From the IMG/VR virus record IMGVR_UViG_3300013094_002250, positions 1 through 20,053 of that record: DNA of 20,053 nucleotides; one strand, given 5' to 3'. The notes under the pieces were generated by a model. The model worked only from the letters and a program-made list of their open reading frames with translations. It was not told the origin of the DNA and ran no database searches. Below, piece by piece: positions 1-6,299 of this stretch (the stretch's first letter is position 1; each line of letters begins with the position of its first letter). The stretch is from a virus. The position numbers and the translations under genes were made by a program.

Positions 1-225
1 GGTGCCAGCGCAATGTACAATGACGTCAGGATTATAGTCGTAAATGGCGGCAAGGCTAGCATCGTCAGCAAAATCTCCGATATGATATCCATCAATGTCC
101 TTTAGTGTATGCAAACGTAAGACTCGATCTATTGTAAGAACAGAGTCTCCGTTTTGTTTAAATGCTCGTGCTACATGGCTACCAATGTAGCCACATCCAC
201 CAGTTACTACGATTCGTCTAGTCAT
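1..225 (-). CDS. NAD-dependent sugar-nucleotide epimerase, N-terminal part (runs off the left edge)
   Basis: Reading the minus strand from ATG at 225 gives 75 codons open to base 1, so the gene is cut by the window edge. The N-terminus RRIVVTGGCGYIGSHVARAF is a Rossmann fold with the GxxGxxG NAD(P)-binding motif of the extended short-chain dehydrogenases. An acidic stretch follows (DIDGYHIGDFADD), then a beta strand ending DVIVHCAGT, as in UDP-glucose 4-epimerase (GalE-like) enzymes, where it leads into the AxxAxV region. The family epimerises or dehydrates nucleotide sugars in the cytoplasm. In a phage it would feed glycan or DNA glycosylation, and the glycosyltransferase at 2292-3497 on the same strand is a possible partner. 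The ribosome site is weak (AAAGAA). The start overlaps the upstream small ORF by 8 bases. The family is sure; the exact substrate (GalE or RfbB-like dehydratase) cannot be told because the catalytic YxxxK lies outside. Confidence 0.85.
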   Translation of the reverse strand, partial: MTRRIVVTGGCGYIGSHVARAFKQNGDSVLTIDRVLRLHTLKDIDGYHIGDFADDASLAAIYDYNPDVIVHCAGT

Positions 226-325
226 TATATTTCTTTGTAAGTGCGTGTACCAGCCACAATATACCTAAGTTTATAGCAAAATATATGATTAATATAATAG
301 CAATATTAATATCGGTGTCGCTCAC
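218..325 (-). CDS. Small single-pass membrane protein (35 aa)
   Basis: A GTG at 325 overlaps the stop of the CDGSH gene in a GTGA junction (bases 322-325) and opens 35 codons ending in TAG at 218-220, which overlaps the epimerase ATG by 8 bases. The product begins MSDTDIN and then has one hydrophobic segment, about residues 8-29 (IAIILIIYFAINLGILWLV), followed by a basic tail (HALTKKYND). This is a short acidic head, one membrane helix and a positive end. It fills the gap between two clear genes exactly, with overlaps at both ends, which is the packing used throughout this window. No family is recognised. The evidence is position, start/stop coupling and the clean hydrophobic segment. Confidence 0.6.
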   Translation of the reverse strand: MSDTDINIAIILIIYFAINLGILWLVHALTKKYND

Positions 326-525
326 TCGGGTTTACCGCCTGTACATGATCCGCCATCAAACCAAAGTTCCTGTGCTTGCTTTTGATAGCGTTCTAGTTCT
401 ACTTTACGCTTCCACTCTTCATACTGCTCGGCATTACGACCATGACTACCATCGCAGTAAGGTGGGTGCATTGTTTTCCCGCAACCGCATTTAGGTTGTC
501 CGTTAGTTTCTGGTTTTGCTTGCAC
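322..525 (-). CDS. CDGSH-type iron-sulfur protein (67 aa)
   Basis: The protein carries CGCGKTMHPPYCDGSH, an exact fit to the CDGSH (mitoNEET) consensus C-x-C-x2-(S/T)-x3-P-x-C-D-G-(S/T/A)-H. The 2Fe-2S ligands are C13, C15, C24 and H28. Known members bind a redox-active, pH-labile 2Fe-2S cluster through three Cys and one His. The rest (about residues 30-67) is a charged, probably helical tail (EEWKRKVELERYQKQAQELW). The start is GTG at 525, five bases after a strong GGAGG. A longer reading to 573 would need TTG and has no ribosome site. It overlaps a 38-residue membrane ORF upstream and a 35-residue one downstream, so it may work at the membrane with them. The role in a phage is unknown; electron transfer or cluster donation to the iron-sulfur enzymes of this region is a guess. 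Confidence 0.85.
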   Translation of the reverse strand: MQAKPETNGQPKCGCGKTMHPPYCDGSHGRNAEQYEEWKRKVELERYQKQAQELWFDGGSCTGGKPE

Positions 526-619
526 AAAGGCCTCCGAATTTAATACCAAACCAACAGCATAGCAATGATGCAATTGGTGTAGCGATTACAGTTGTTATAA
601 ACCAACCTAAGTTACTCAT
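503..619 (-). CDS. Small membrane protein (38 aa)
   Basis: The ATG at 619 overlaps the stop of the upstream gene (ATGA, 616-619) and follows AAGGA at a good distance. The 38-residue product has one hydrophobic segment, about residues 5-26 (GWFITTVIATPIASLLCCWF), and a short basic tail ending SKTRN. It overlaps the first 23 bases of the CDGSH gene. No family is recognised. Its reality rests on the ribosome site, the coupled start and the fit between neighbours. Confidence 0.55.
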   Translation of the reverse strand: MSNLGWFITTVIATPIASLLCCWFGIKFGGLCASKTRN

Positions 620-822
620 TCCGGAATCCTTATTTTTAATCCGCGCCACTGTCCTACTGCTTCTGTGGTATCCCATCCCTTTTCCTTAGTCCATATAACA
701 CGATGCGGCCAAGGCCAATGTAGCGTCATTACATCATATTCGCCTTCGTTAACTGGATCTACATCACCTGGGAACCAGTCTGTTAGTAATGATTCTAAAT
801 CCTCTGTAGTAAAGGTCGTCAC
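616..822 (-). CDS. Small hypothetical protein (68 aa), acidic and tryptophan-rich
   Basis: The start is GTG at 822 with AGAGGA just upstream, one base after the stop of the preceding gene. The product begins MTTFTTEDLESLLTDWFPGD and contains WPWPHRVIWTKEKGW. It has six Trp in 68 residues and an acidic N-terminal half. There is no signal peptide, membrane segment or cysteine motif. Its stop overlaps the next start in an ATGA junction, so it belongs to the same transcription unit. I do not recognise the family. The Trp-rich, compact look suggests a small soluble domain, perhaps a binding module. Confidence 0.65.
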   Translation of the reverse strand: MTTFTTEDLESLLTDWFPGDVDPVNEGEYDVMTLHWPWPHRVIWTKEKGWDTTEAVGQWRGLKIRIPE

Positions 823-823
823 G

Positions 824-2056
824 TTAATCCTCTATTTGAATATATTCATCATCGGCACATAAAGCTTCAAACTCTGCTTTAAGTTTTTCAAGATCGTCTT
901 CTAAGCCGGATACATCACTCTTAGTGCGACAATACTTCTTGCGATTAGCACGTCCTTCTTTGGTATTGGGATCATAATCAATCCACGTAAACTCTGTACC
1001 ATTGCAAGCAGGGCAGTGATCGTTATATTCAGCATCTTCGATTCGGTCTGATCCCATACCTACCCAGCCGCACTCCTTGTTATCGCATGCAACATCAACT
1101 GGCTCTAGCGGACGATTTGCCCACGAGCTTGTGTCCCAGTTAAATCCCGACCAAGTCTTTACACCACCAATAGCGTTAAACTTGCCGTATTCCCACTCAC
1201 CAAAGTTTTCACCATCCCAATACAAACTACCGTATGTGGTACCAAAGTGACTCCATACAGCATTATAGTATCCTGGGTGTACTGGCTTCTGCTTAGGAAA
1301 TTTGAAGTCTACAGTCTTTTCCCATGACTCTGGGCTAGTACCATACTCAGGATGTCCCCAATCTTTTTCTTCGGGTTCGTAGCGTTCAAAGTGTCCTTCG
1401 TCGTCAATCATACGCACCATGACAAAGTCCGAACTTTTACCATCTGTTGAGCCGCCCCAGTTGTCAATGTCTTCACCGTCATAGCTAACACCATGCACAA
1501 TTTCTTCGTCATCAAAATCGGAAATATGTAAAGTTAGCTTTTCAATATCAAATGGTGCACGAAGTTCAATTTCACCTTCAAAGAATGTACCTTTTTCGTT
1601 TGAACTGCCAACAAACACTACTTCGCCTTTTTTGCGACTTCCAATCCAAACTTCGTCATCGGTGTCAAGCTGTGCGCTATCGTCACAACCATCAAAATCT
1701 TCTAGACTACGTTCAAGTACTGTATCACCGTTTTCATCTTCAATCTGTAGTGTACCTGCATTACGACTAACGCCGTGAACGTGACCCATGCTATCGCACT
1801 CGTACCAAGATCCTGGATAAAATGGTAAACGATCAGGATCAAGACCCATGTTTTCGGCGGCATCACTATCCCAGGCCAAATCACTGAGATCAACTTGATT
1901 CTCTGTGCAATAATCCCAAACGTCCTGGCCAACTGTGCCCATGACTTTTTCGCCACCGTAACCCCACATAGAGATCTTGTAGGTGCGTGGTGTGAACTTA
2001 ATAAGTTCTACTAGTTCTTCTGCTGTAACTTCTTTAACTTCTGCTTGGTGTCCCAT
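824..2056 (-). CDS. Acidic hypothetical protein with C-terminal zinc ribbon (410 aa)
   Basis: A 410-residue, strongly acidic protein starting at ATG 2056 after AGAGG. The N-terminal third has short helices and an MWGYGGEKVMGTVG stretch. The middle is Asp/Glu-rich. About residues 258-310 form a module (PGYYNAVWSHFGTTYGSLYW, then GENFGEWEYGKF and WSGFNWDT) rich in Trp, Tyr and Gly, which looks like a small all-beta domain. Next comes a zinc-ribbon-like set of cysteines, C324, C329, C348 and C351 (C-x4-C-x18-C-x2-C), and then a helical charged tail (residues 380-405). No enzymatic motif is visible. It overlaps the upstream small membrane gene by 46 bases and is followed after one base by the next gene. 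A regulatory, structural or nucleic-acid-binding role is possible; function unknown. Confidence 0.75.
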   Translation of the reverse strand: MGHQAEVKEVTAEELVELIKFTPRTYKISMWGYGGEKVMGTVGQDVWDYCTENQVDLSDLAWDSDAAENMGLDPDRLPFYPGSWYECDSMGHVHGVSRNAGTLQIEDENGDTVLERSLEDFDGCDDSAQLDTDDEVWIGSRKKGEVVFVGSSNEKGTFFEGEIELRAPFDIEKLTLHISDFDDEEIVHGVSYDGEDIDNWGGSTDGKSSDFVMVRMIDDEGHFERYEPEEKDWGHPEYGTSPESWEKTVDFKFPKQKPVHPGYYNAVWSHFGTTYGSLYWDGENFGEWEYGKFNAIGGVKTWSGFNWDTSSWANRPLEPVDVACDNKECGWVGMGSDRIEDAEYNDHCPACNGTEFTWIDYDPNTKEGRANRKKYCRTKSDVSGLEDDLEKLKAEFEALCADDEYIQIED

Positions 2057-2256
2057 AGTTCGCCTCTGAGTTGATTTTCTAACTGTCTATAGTTTTGTAC
2101 TTCTGTTAGTAACGATTGATTTAAATTTAACTGGATTTCATAATCTCGACGTTCTTTGTCAGTCATTTCTATTTGCTTAACTACTTCTTTGGGTGCAGAA
2201 GTACGTCCTGCTAGATAGCAAACCAAACCTAAGATAATGTAAAGAATAAAGTCCAT
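2011..2256 (-). CDS. Small membrane-anchored coiled-coil protein (81 aa)
   Basis: The first about 17 residues are hydrophobic (DFILYIILGLVCYLAG) and look like an N-terminal membrane anchor. Residues 25-80 are highly charged and helical, with heptad-like Leu spacing (NLNQSLLTEVQNYRQLENQL), ending in a Lys/Gln tail. The layout, one membrane helix plus a cytoplasmic coiled coil, resembles phage spanin or lysis accessory proteins and small inner-membrane effectors, but no lysis gene lies nearby, so this is only a comparison. No good ribosome site precedes the ATG; a TATAAT sits six bases upstream (see that feature). The 3' end overlaps the next gene by 46 bases. Confidence 0.65.
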   Translation of the reverse strand: MDFILYIILGLVCYLAGRTSAPKEVVKQIEMTDKERRDYEIQLNLNQSLLTEVQNYRQLENQLRGELWDTKQKLKKLQQKN

Positions 2257-2261
2257 AATGT

Positions 2262-2267
2262 ATTATA
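2262..2267 (-). promoter_or_regulatory. TATAAT-like -10 box just upstream of the 2256 start
   Basis: The minus strand reads TATAAT here, five bases before the ATG at 2256, in the 35-base gap after the glycosyltransferase stop. If it works as a -10 box, the transcript would begin at or very near the ATG and be leaderless, which would agree with the missing ribosome site. No convincing -35 box was found, and the gap is AT-rich, so chance is a real alternative. Confidence 0.25.
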
Positions 2268-2291
2268 GCATTGTTTTATTTTTGTGTCATT

Positions 2292-3497
2292 CTAAAATTT
2301 GGACTCGTGTGTATGTTTTCGGTAATCGGTTGACATACGACGCCATTGTTCACCTTTGCCCTCTAATATGTCTACGATGCGATCAATGGTGCCATCGGTC
2401 CAATCTGAGATCTTACCCATATTTGGGCTTGGTGCTTGTAACGCACCCCATAACTTGGTCATTGCATCATCTATCGACCAAGGAACGTATAACCGGCTTG
2501 CGTCATTTGCAAAAGTTTCAGGGAAGCTACGATAAGCAGGATATAAAACATTCGATCCAAGCGTATCAGCTTCGGATACAGTATTGGAGACCCAGTCTTG
2601 TAAAGCGCAATTAAACAATACCCTAGTGTCATTAAGCAAAGCATAGTAATCATTTTTTTCTAAATCCTCGTATACAGTCAGCAAGCCACGTGCTTGTAAG
2701 TCACGTGTACGAGCCATATAGCTGTCGTTGTTGCTTTTTAATTTGGCACCTGAAAAGATACAGAACTCAACAGTATTCATTGGGAAGTTATCTCGATGTT
2801 TAGCATGCCATGCTTCGATAAAGTCCATGTAAAAGTCTGGCTGTTTCTCTTGATCCCAACGTGCGGCAAATCCTACACGATATTTGCGATCTATAAATGG
2901 CTTAAGTTCTCCGGGTACACGTGCTCGAACTTCCGCCTTACCAAATGCCAGTCCAGAAATGTTATAGATGTCGCCTTCCCATCCGGCAACCTTCATGTGC
3001 ATGGCCATTTCTTCATTTGATGCTAGGATAATATCCGCAAAACTATCCACCATCTTTTCGTAAAGTCCCATCCACTTTTGCATACCCCAAACATGAACGA
3101 AATCATCAGGGTCAATACTTTGTGCCAAACAGCGAACAGCAATACGAGGACGGTGAGCAGGATCGATTTGATCCATAATGTAAGGCAAGCTCTCGATACC
3201 GGGTTGAAACATGTCTTCAAAGTAGATAACATCTTCATTAGTAACTTCTCCTTGTTTCATCTTTTTAACAAGATTCATTAGCTGACTCATACCAAAGTAA
3301 GTACGACCATGTGCATCTAGCACCTGTCCTGTTACAATAGCTTGATCGTTACTGAGTGTTTCACCTTCAACGATTTCGTAGTTGATACCACGACGTTCAA
3401 ATACAGCACGATTCCACTCTTGTAGTTGTAGAGTGTAACGAGCTTTATAAGGCTCCAACCCCATATACCATAATTTACGCATTTTATATAATCTCAT
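2292..3497 (-). CDS. GT-B-like glycosyltransferase (401 aa)
   Basis: The N-terminal half is mixed alpha/beta (YMGLEPYKARYTLQLQEW; YFEDMFQPGIESLPYIMDQI). The C-terminal half has the usual GT-B donor-domain signs: a strand VGFAARWDQEKQPDFYMDFI like the GRxxxxKG region, then LTVYEDLEKNDYYALLNDTR and a SNTVSEADTLGSNVLYPAY segment resembling the ExxxxG nucleotide-sugar site. Together these suggest a cytoplasmic glycosyl transfer enzyme; the acceptor (DNA base, glycan or protein) is unknown. The start at 3497 shares one base with the stop of the upstream micro-ORF (TAATG), a junction seen repeatedly in this window. An alternative ATG at 3482 (MRKLWYMG) has GAGA about nine bases upstream and could be the true start. 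The partial epimerase gene at the left end may supply sugar donor. The fold assignment is by pattern only. Confidence 0.7.
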   Translation of the reverse strand: MRLYKMRKLWYMGLEPYKARYTLQLQEWNRAVFERRGINYEIVEGETLSNDQAIVTGQVLDAHGRTYFGMSQLMNLVKKMKQGEVTNEDVIYFEDMFQPGIESLPYIMDQIDPAHRPRIAVRCLAQSIDPDDFVHVWGMQKWMGLYEKMVDSFADIILASNEEMAMHMKVAGWEGDIYNISGLAFGKAEVRARVPGELKPFIDRKYRVGFAARWDQEKQPDFYMDFIEAWHAKHRDNFPMNTVEFCIFSGAKLKSNNDSYMARTRDLQARGLLTVYEDLEKNDYYALLNDTRVLFNCALQDWVSNTVSEADTLGSNVLYPAYRSFPETFANDASRLYVPWSIDDAMTKLWGALQAPSPNMGKISDWTDGTIDRIVDILEGKGEQWRRMSTDYRKHTHESKF

Positions 3498-3631
3498 TAA
3501 TCTTTAATAATTTGAAAAAAACTATCAAAAGGTATCGAATAGACTGAAAATCTAATAGCCTCTGTTAAAGTCTTAAAAGATTTCCTAGTTCTACCCGATC
3601 CTATATAGTAACTAACAATATAACTAGTCAC
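3497..3631 (-). CDS. Small hypothetical protein (44 aa)
   Basis: A GTG at 3631 overlaps the end of the 87-residue gene (stop at 3624-3626) and opens 44 codons whose TAA shares a base with the glycosyltransferase ATG (TAATG). It fills what would otherwise be a 126-base gap. The product looks protein-like: it begins MTSYIVSYYIGSGRTRKSF and continues with KTLTEAIRFSVYSIPFDSF, a short beta hairpin followed by a helix. GGA lies six bases before the GTG. No family is recognised. An in-frame ATG further up (3709) would overlap the upstream gene heavily and is less likely. Confidence 0.5.
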   Translation of the reverse strand: MTSYIVSYYIGSGRTRKSFKTLTEAIRFSVYSIPFDSFFQIIKD

Positions 3632-3887
3632 GCGGTTTCCAGTTATTATCACGTGGCTTAAAGTTAGTACGATCACGCTTAGGAGTACGCCACTGATCCC
3701 AAGGTTCACGACCTTTAGTCATTTTAACATACTCGCCATAGGGAGTACGCTCATTGTATAAGTGTTTTTCGTCATACGGATAGCCGTAATCTTGACAAAA
3801 CTGTTTGTATACTTCTAAATCTTCAAAGATTGTTTTTACTTCAGGTTTAAGGCGAAGATACTTAGTAAGCCATTCTGGTTTGGCCAT
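3624..3887 (-). CDS. Small basic hypothetical protein (87 aa)
   Basis: The start is ATG 3887 (MAKPEWLTKYLRLKPEVKTI), preceded by AAAAGGAA at a good distance. A longer reading to 3950 would run into the QueD-like gene and has no ribosome site. The protein has a helical N-terminal half (EDLEVYKQFCQDYGYPYDEK), then HLYNERTPYGEYVKMTKGRE and a basic, disordered-looking tail rich in Lys, Arg, Asn and Trp. The tail composition suggests nucleic-acid binding. Its Tyr/Gly-rich body looks conserved, but I cannot name the family. It is 11 bases downstream of the QueD-like gene and likely co-transcribed with it. Confidence 0.7.
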   Translation of the reverse strand: MAKPEWLTKYLRLKPEVKTIFEDLEVYKQFCQDYGYPYDEKHLYNERTPYGEYVKMTKGREPWDQWRTPKRDRTNFKPRDNNWKPRD

Positions 3888-3898
3888 GATATTTCCTT

Positions 3899-4363
3899 TT
3901 AAATAACGATTGATTGACTTGGACGGGTGAGGTTGTAAGTAATCTGGCATCCGTTTTCACCGTCCTCGGATACTTCGATTGTAACAGCACGATTAGGATA
4001 ACGTGCGGCAATTTGTGTGTATAAGTCATCTGCAATCATTTCGCAAGACTTATAGTTAAGTTCTAAAACTCGACCTTCACCAAAGGGACCGGTCCCAGTG
4101 TAAAGGTTTTCAAGCCAGCGTTTGAACTGGATGAACTCGATGTCCCTGTCATTGTGGAATACATCGATTGACACCCTGAAATGAAAGATATGGCGATGAG
4201 GACTAGCCAAAAACGATACATCATATTCATCTCCTGTTGCTAGTAGCGGGTCAGTTGCTGCCGCTGGGTAGCAATGTATGCCTTCTCGTTGAAACGTAAC
4301 CCAAATCTGTCTTTGTGCCGCGGACATAATACGATCTGTTTGTGCTCTTTGTTCTTGATTCAT
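3899..4363 (-). CDS. QueD/6-pyruvoyl-tetrahydropterin synthase-like protein (154 aa), divergent
   Basis: The core follows the T-fold layout of QueD/PTPS: GIHCYPAAA with a possible first zinc ligand H30, then SPHRHIFHFRVSI with the H-x-H pair H56/H58, NDRDIEFIQFKRWLENL (cf. the xIDFxxLK element), LNYKSCEMIADDLYTQI (cf. NPTxENLA helix) and VTIEVSEDGENGCQI, where E130 or E133 matches the substrate-anchoring Glu strand. QueD makes 6-carboxytetrahydropterin from dihydroneopterin triphosphate on the way to preQ0. Odd point: the catalytic Cys four residues before the H-x-H pair in QueD is Leu here (L52), although C31 is near the first His. It may therefore be a relative with changed chemistry. AAGG precedes the ATG. 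The DpdA/Tgt-like gene upstream in the same unit gives it a pathway context. Confidence 0.6.
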   Translation of the reverse strand: MNQEQRAQTDRIMSAAQRQIWVTFQREGIHCYPAAATDPLLATGDEYDVSFLASPHRHIFHFRVSIDVFHNDRDIEFIQFKRWLENLYTGTGPFGEGRVLELNYKSCEMIADDLYTQIAARYPNRAVTIEVSEDGENGCQITYNLTRPSQSIVI

Positions 4364-4364
4364 G

Positions 4365-4700
4365 TTATGCCTTAAGTTTACTCATTGTAATAATCTTTCC
4401 CAATTCGCGATCGAAGTCCGATCCGTCGGGAATAATATGTAACTCTCCGTTGCCATATTCGTTTGTTTGCATCTGTACAATAGTTCCGCCATTAGCTGGG
4501 GTAATCTTAATAGTCATTGTTTGACTGGATTGTGGACTAGCTGATTGTTGATAAGTGGGGCTGATGTTAATAGAGCCAGCACCATTTCCGCCTAATGTAT
4601 AACTCATCGGTTTATATTCCTGTGGTTTCTTTTCTTTTTCTATAACTAATCTACCGGCAGCTAGCCAGTTTAGTATATCAATACGTAAGTTTTTAAACAT
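4365..4700 (-). CDS. Hypothetical protein (111 aa)
   Basis: It overlaps the end of the radical SAM gene by 8 bases and ends 1 base before the QueD-like start, so it sits inside the putative modification unit. Residues 1-25 are amphipathic (MFKNLRIDILNWLAAGRLVI). Residues 38-60 are a Ser/Gln/Gly-rich linker. Residues 62-110 alternate polar and hydrophobic residues (TMTIKITPANGGTIVQMQTN; GELHIIPDGSDFDRELGKII), probably a small beta domain closed by a helix. There are no cysteines, membrane helices or catalytic motif. It could be a peptide or carrier handled by the neighbouring radical SAM enzyme, or a virion component; nothing in the sequence decides this. Confidence 0.65.
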   Translation of the reverse strand: MFKNLRIDILNWLAAGRLVIEKEKKPQEYKPMSYTLGGNGAGSINISPTYQQSASPQSSQTMTIKITPANGGTIVQMQTNEYGNGELHIIPDGSDFDRELGKIITMSKLKA

Positions 4701-5787
4701 CTAATAGTTTATTTAGATTGGGAAAAGTTGTAGTAAAATTTAATGTCCTGCGTTGATCTATATTGTTCAATGAGTATACAACATTAGCAGGATCTTTGTC
4801 AAACGGTTTGGTAAGAAAATCCCGACAATTCTGAATACTTTGTCCAAATGTTGTTGCGGTTTCTGTATAGGTATTTAGGTAAGCAGTAATCTTATCTAAA
4901 TCTTTTATATTACGAGCATCTAAAAACTTTGGCCCAGTTACTGTATGTACTGCTATTTTATTCAGATCAACTCCTAGACTATTAATATATAATCCAGTTT
5001 CAATAATAGTGTCGGCAGTAAGTAAGAAGTAGTTCATGGTAATACCCACATTGTCCCACTCCGTTAATAACTGTTTTAAGTTACGTTCAAACTCAGACCA
5101 TACTCCAGGATAGCGTATGTATTCAAACTGGGCACCGGTGGCTTCAACACTTACTTCCCATTTAACATTTTTAAACTGTTTGATTTGTTCGTAAATCTTG
5201 TTTGTTAGGTTACTAGCATTGGTGGTAATACGTACTAGACAATCGGGATTGATTTGATGTAGTTCTTCTAGTAGCTCTAGATTTTCTTTGATTAACAGTG
5301 GTTCGCCACCGGCTAGATATACTTCTTTAACATTAGATAAGTTAGCAAAGGCATACTCTTTTAACTTTACAAAATGTTCTCGATCGGCATTGACTTGTTG
5401 GCTTAGTTCCCGTGCCCATTGGCTACTTAATGTTGGACTACAGTAAACACAGGCATAGTTACAAGTATTAGACCAACGTAGATCTAACTGCGTTAAACTA
5501 TGTTTACCGGCGTAATCAATGTTGACATCTTGGTGTAGTTCAAGTTGATAAGCACGGTTACTAAACAATGGATCTATTTGTTCGACACTTTTACATTGAT
5601 TACAGGCGGTCGGCCAAGCATCGTAAGTTAAACTTGTACGTATGTCTTGATTAGTGTAACCATCAAGAATATCTTTGATTGGTTGGAACTTTAGATTTCC
5701 AAGGGGAATAGAGCTAACAGCACAGTTCTTAACCATACCATCGGGTTCAACTGCAATACCTGTCCACGGTAGCGGACATTTGATCAT
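4693..5787 (-). CDS. Radical SAM protein with N-terminal SPASM/twitch-like cysteines (364 aa)
   Basis: The radical SAM 4Fe-4S motif C-x3-C-x2-C is at C109, C113 and C116 (SNTCNYACVYC), followed by the SAM-binding GGEP (VYLAGGEPLL) and later strands (WEVSVEATGAQFEY). Before the barrel, residues 1-70 carry C4, C22, C62 and C65 with the look of an auxiliary-cluster (SPASM/twitch) segment: PLPWTGIAVEPDGMVKNCAV and PTACNQCKSVEQ. Family members make a 5'-deoxyadenosyl radical and often modify peptides, proteins or small molecules. It is not QueE-like: it is much longer and has extra cysteines. The start overlaps the 171-residue gene by ATGA. The second radical SAM protein at 15676-16830 is a clear paralogue (both have LD-RWSNTCN, CVYC and SSQWA). 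The substrate is unknown; context suggests base modification or maturation of a neighbour. Confidence 0.85.
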   Translation of the reverse strand: MIKCPLPWTGIAVEPDGMVKNCAVSSIPLGNLKFQPIKDILDGYTNQDIRTSLTYDAWPTACNQCKSVEQIDPLFSNRAYQLELHQDVNIDYAGKHSLTQLDLRWSNTCNYACVYCSPTLSSQWARELSQQVNADREHFVKLKEYAFANLSNVKEVYLAGGEPLLIKENLELLEELHQINPDCLVRITTNASNLTNKIYEQIKQFKNVKWEVSVEATGAQFEYIRYPGVWSEFERNLKQLLTEWDNVGITMNYFLLTADTIIETGLYINSLGVDLNKIAVHTVTGPKFLDARNIKDLDKITAYLNTYTETATTFGQSIQNCRDFLTKPFDKDPANVVYSLNNIDQRRTLNFTTTFPNLNKLLDV

Positions 5788-6299
5788 CGTATTACTTCAT
5801 CTTGTGTATATCGAGACCAATCTGTGAACACGCTACGATCACGCAGTTCGTGTATGCTATGGCACCAAACACCGGGGTTTGTCTTAGCAAAATCTTTATC
5901 ATCTAGTTTAAGAGTAGCATTGTATCCTAGCAGTTGAATATAAGGCAACTTAACTGAGATCATTGGAATAAAGTTATTGTACTCGATTAAACAACCTTCA
6001 GCTAGGCCTTCGGCGGCAGAGGAATCTAAATCTAATGTACATAGTATACCGGCTTGTAGACACTCGGTAATCATACCTTCCCATTCACGCCAGGTATCTC
6101 CATCGTTAACTTCTGGATTAGGAAAACTTTGATTGGCGCCAAAATAAACATGGGTACAGTTATTATTCTTAACTAAGTTTAAAATAACACCGGCATCTTG
6201 AATACCTACTACAAATAGTGTGCGATGTCCATATGCTGGACTGTGTTCTACTTCCTTGCCTACAAAGAAGTTTACCTGTTCGTGACCTGCTCTAACCAT
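5784..6299 (-). CDS. Hypothetical protein (171 aa) between DUF465-like and radical SAM genes
   Basis: An alpha/beta soluble protein with distinct motifs: NFFVGKEVEHSPAYGHRTLF near the start, CTHVYFGANQSFPNPEVNDG in the middle, then LCTLDLDSSAAEGLAEGC and a C-terminal half with ISVKLPYIQLLGYNATLKLD. Several His, Glu and Asp residues (E17, H19, H24) could bind metal or substrate. There is no membrane helix or signal. The start overlaps the coiled-coil gene by 8 bases and the stop overlaps the radical SAM start by ATGA, so it is probably translated together with both. I do not recognise a named family. The tight linkage to a transglycosylase and a radical SAM enzyme suggests a helper or partner enzyme in the same modification. 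Confidence 0.75.
   Translation of the reverse strand: MVRAGHEQVNFFVGKEVEHSPAYGHRTLFVVGIQDAGVILNLVKNNNCTHVYFGANQSFPNPEVNDGDTWREWEGMITECLQAGILCTLDLDSSAAEGLAEGCLIEYNNFIPMISVKLPYIQLLGYNATLKLDDKDFAKTNPGVWCHSIHELRDRSVFTDWSRYTQDEVIR

Noticed and set aside
1552-1770. 72-residue plus-strand frame inside the acidic zinc-ribbon gene
   Set aside because: Antisense shadow of a well-supported gene; no ribosome site, and the composition is that of reversed codons.
3497-3709. Longer 70-residue version of the small ORF before the glycosyltransferase
   Set aside because: The extra N-terminus overlaps the upstream gene by about 85 bases without a ribosome site; the GTG at 3631 is a better start.
4693-5787. 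QueE (7-carboxy-7-deazaguanine synthase) for the radical SAM gene in the deazaguanine unit
   Set aside because: QueE is about 210-240 residues with the cluster motif near the N-terminus; this protein is 364 residues with the motif at 109-116 and four extra N-terminal cysteines.
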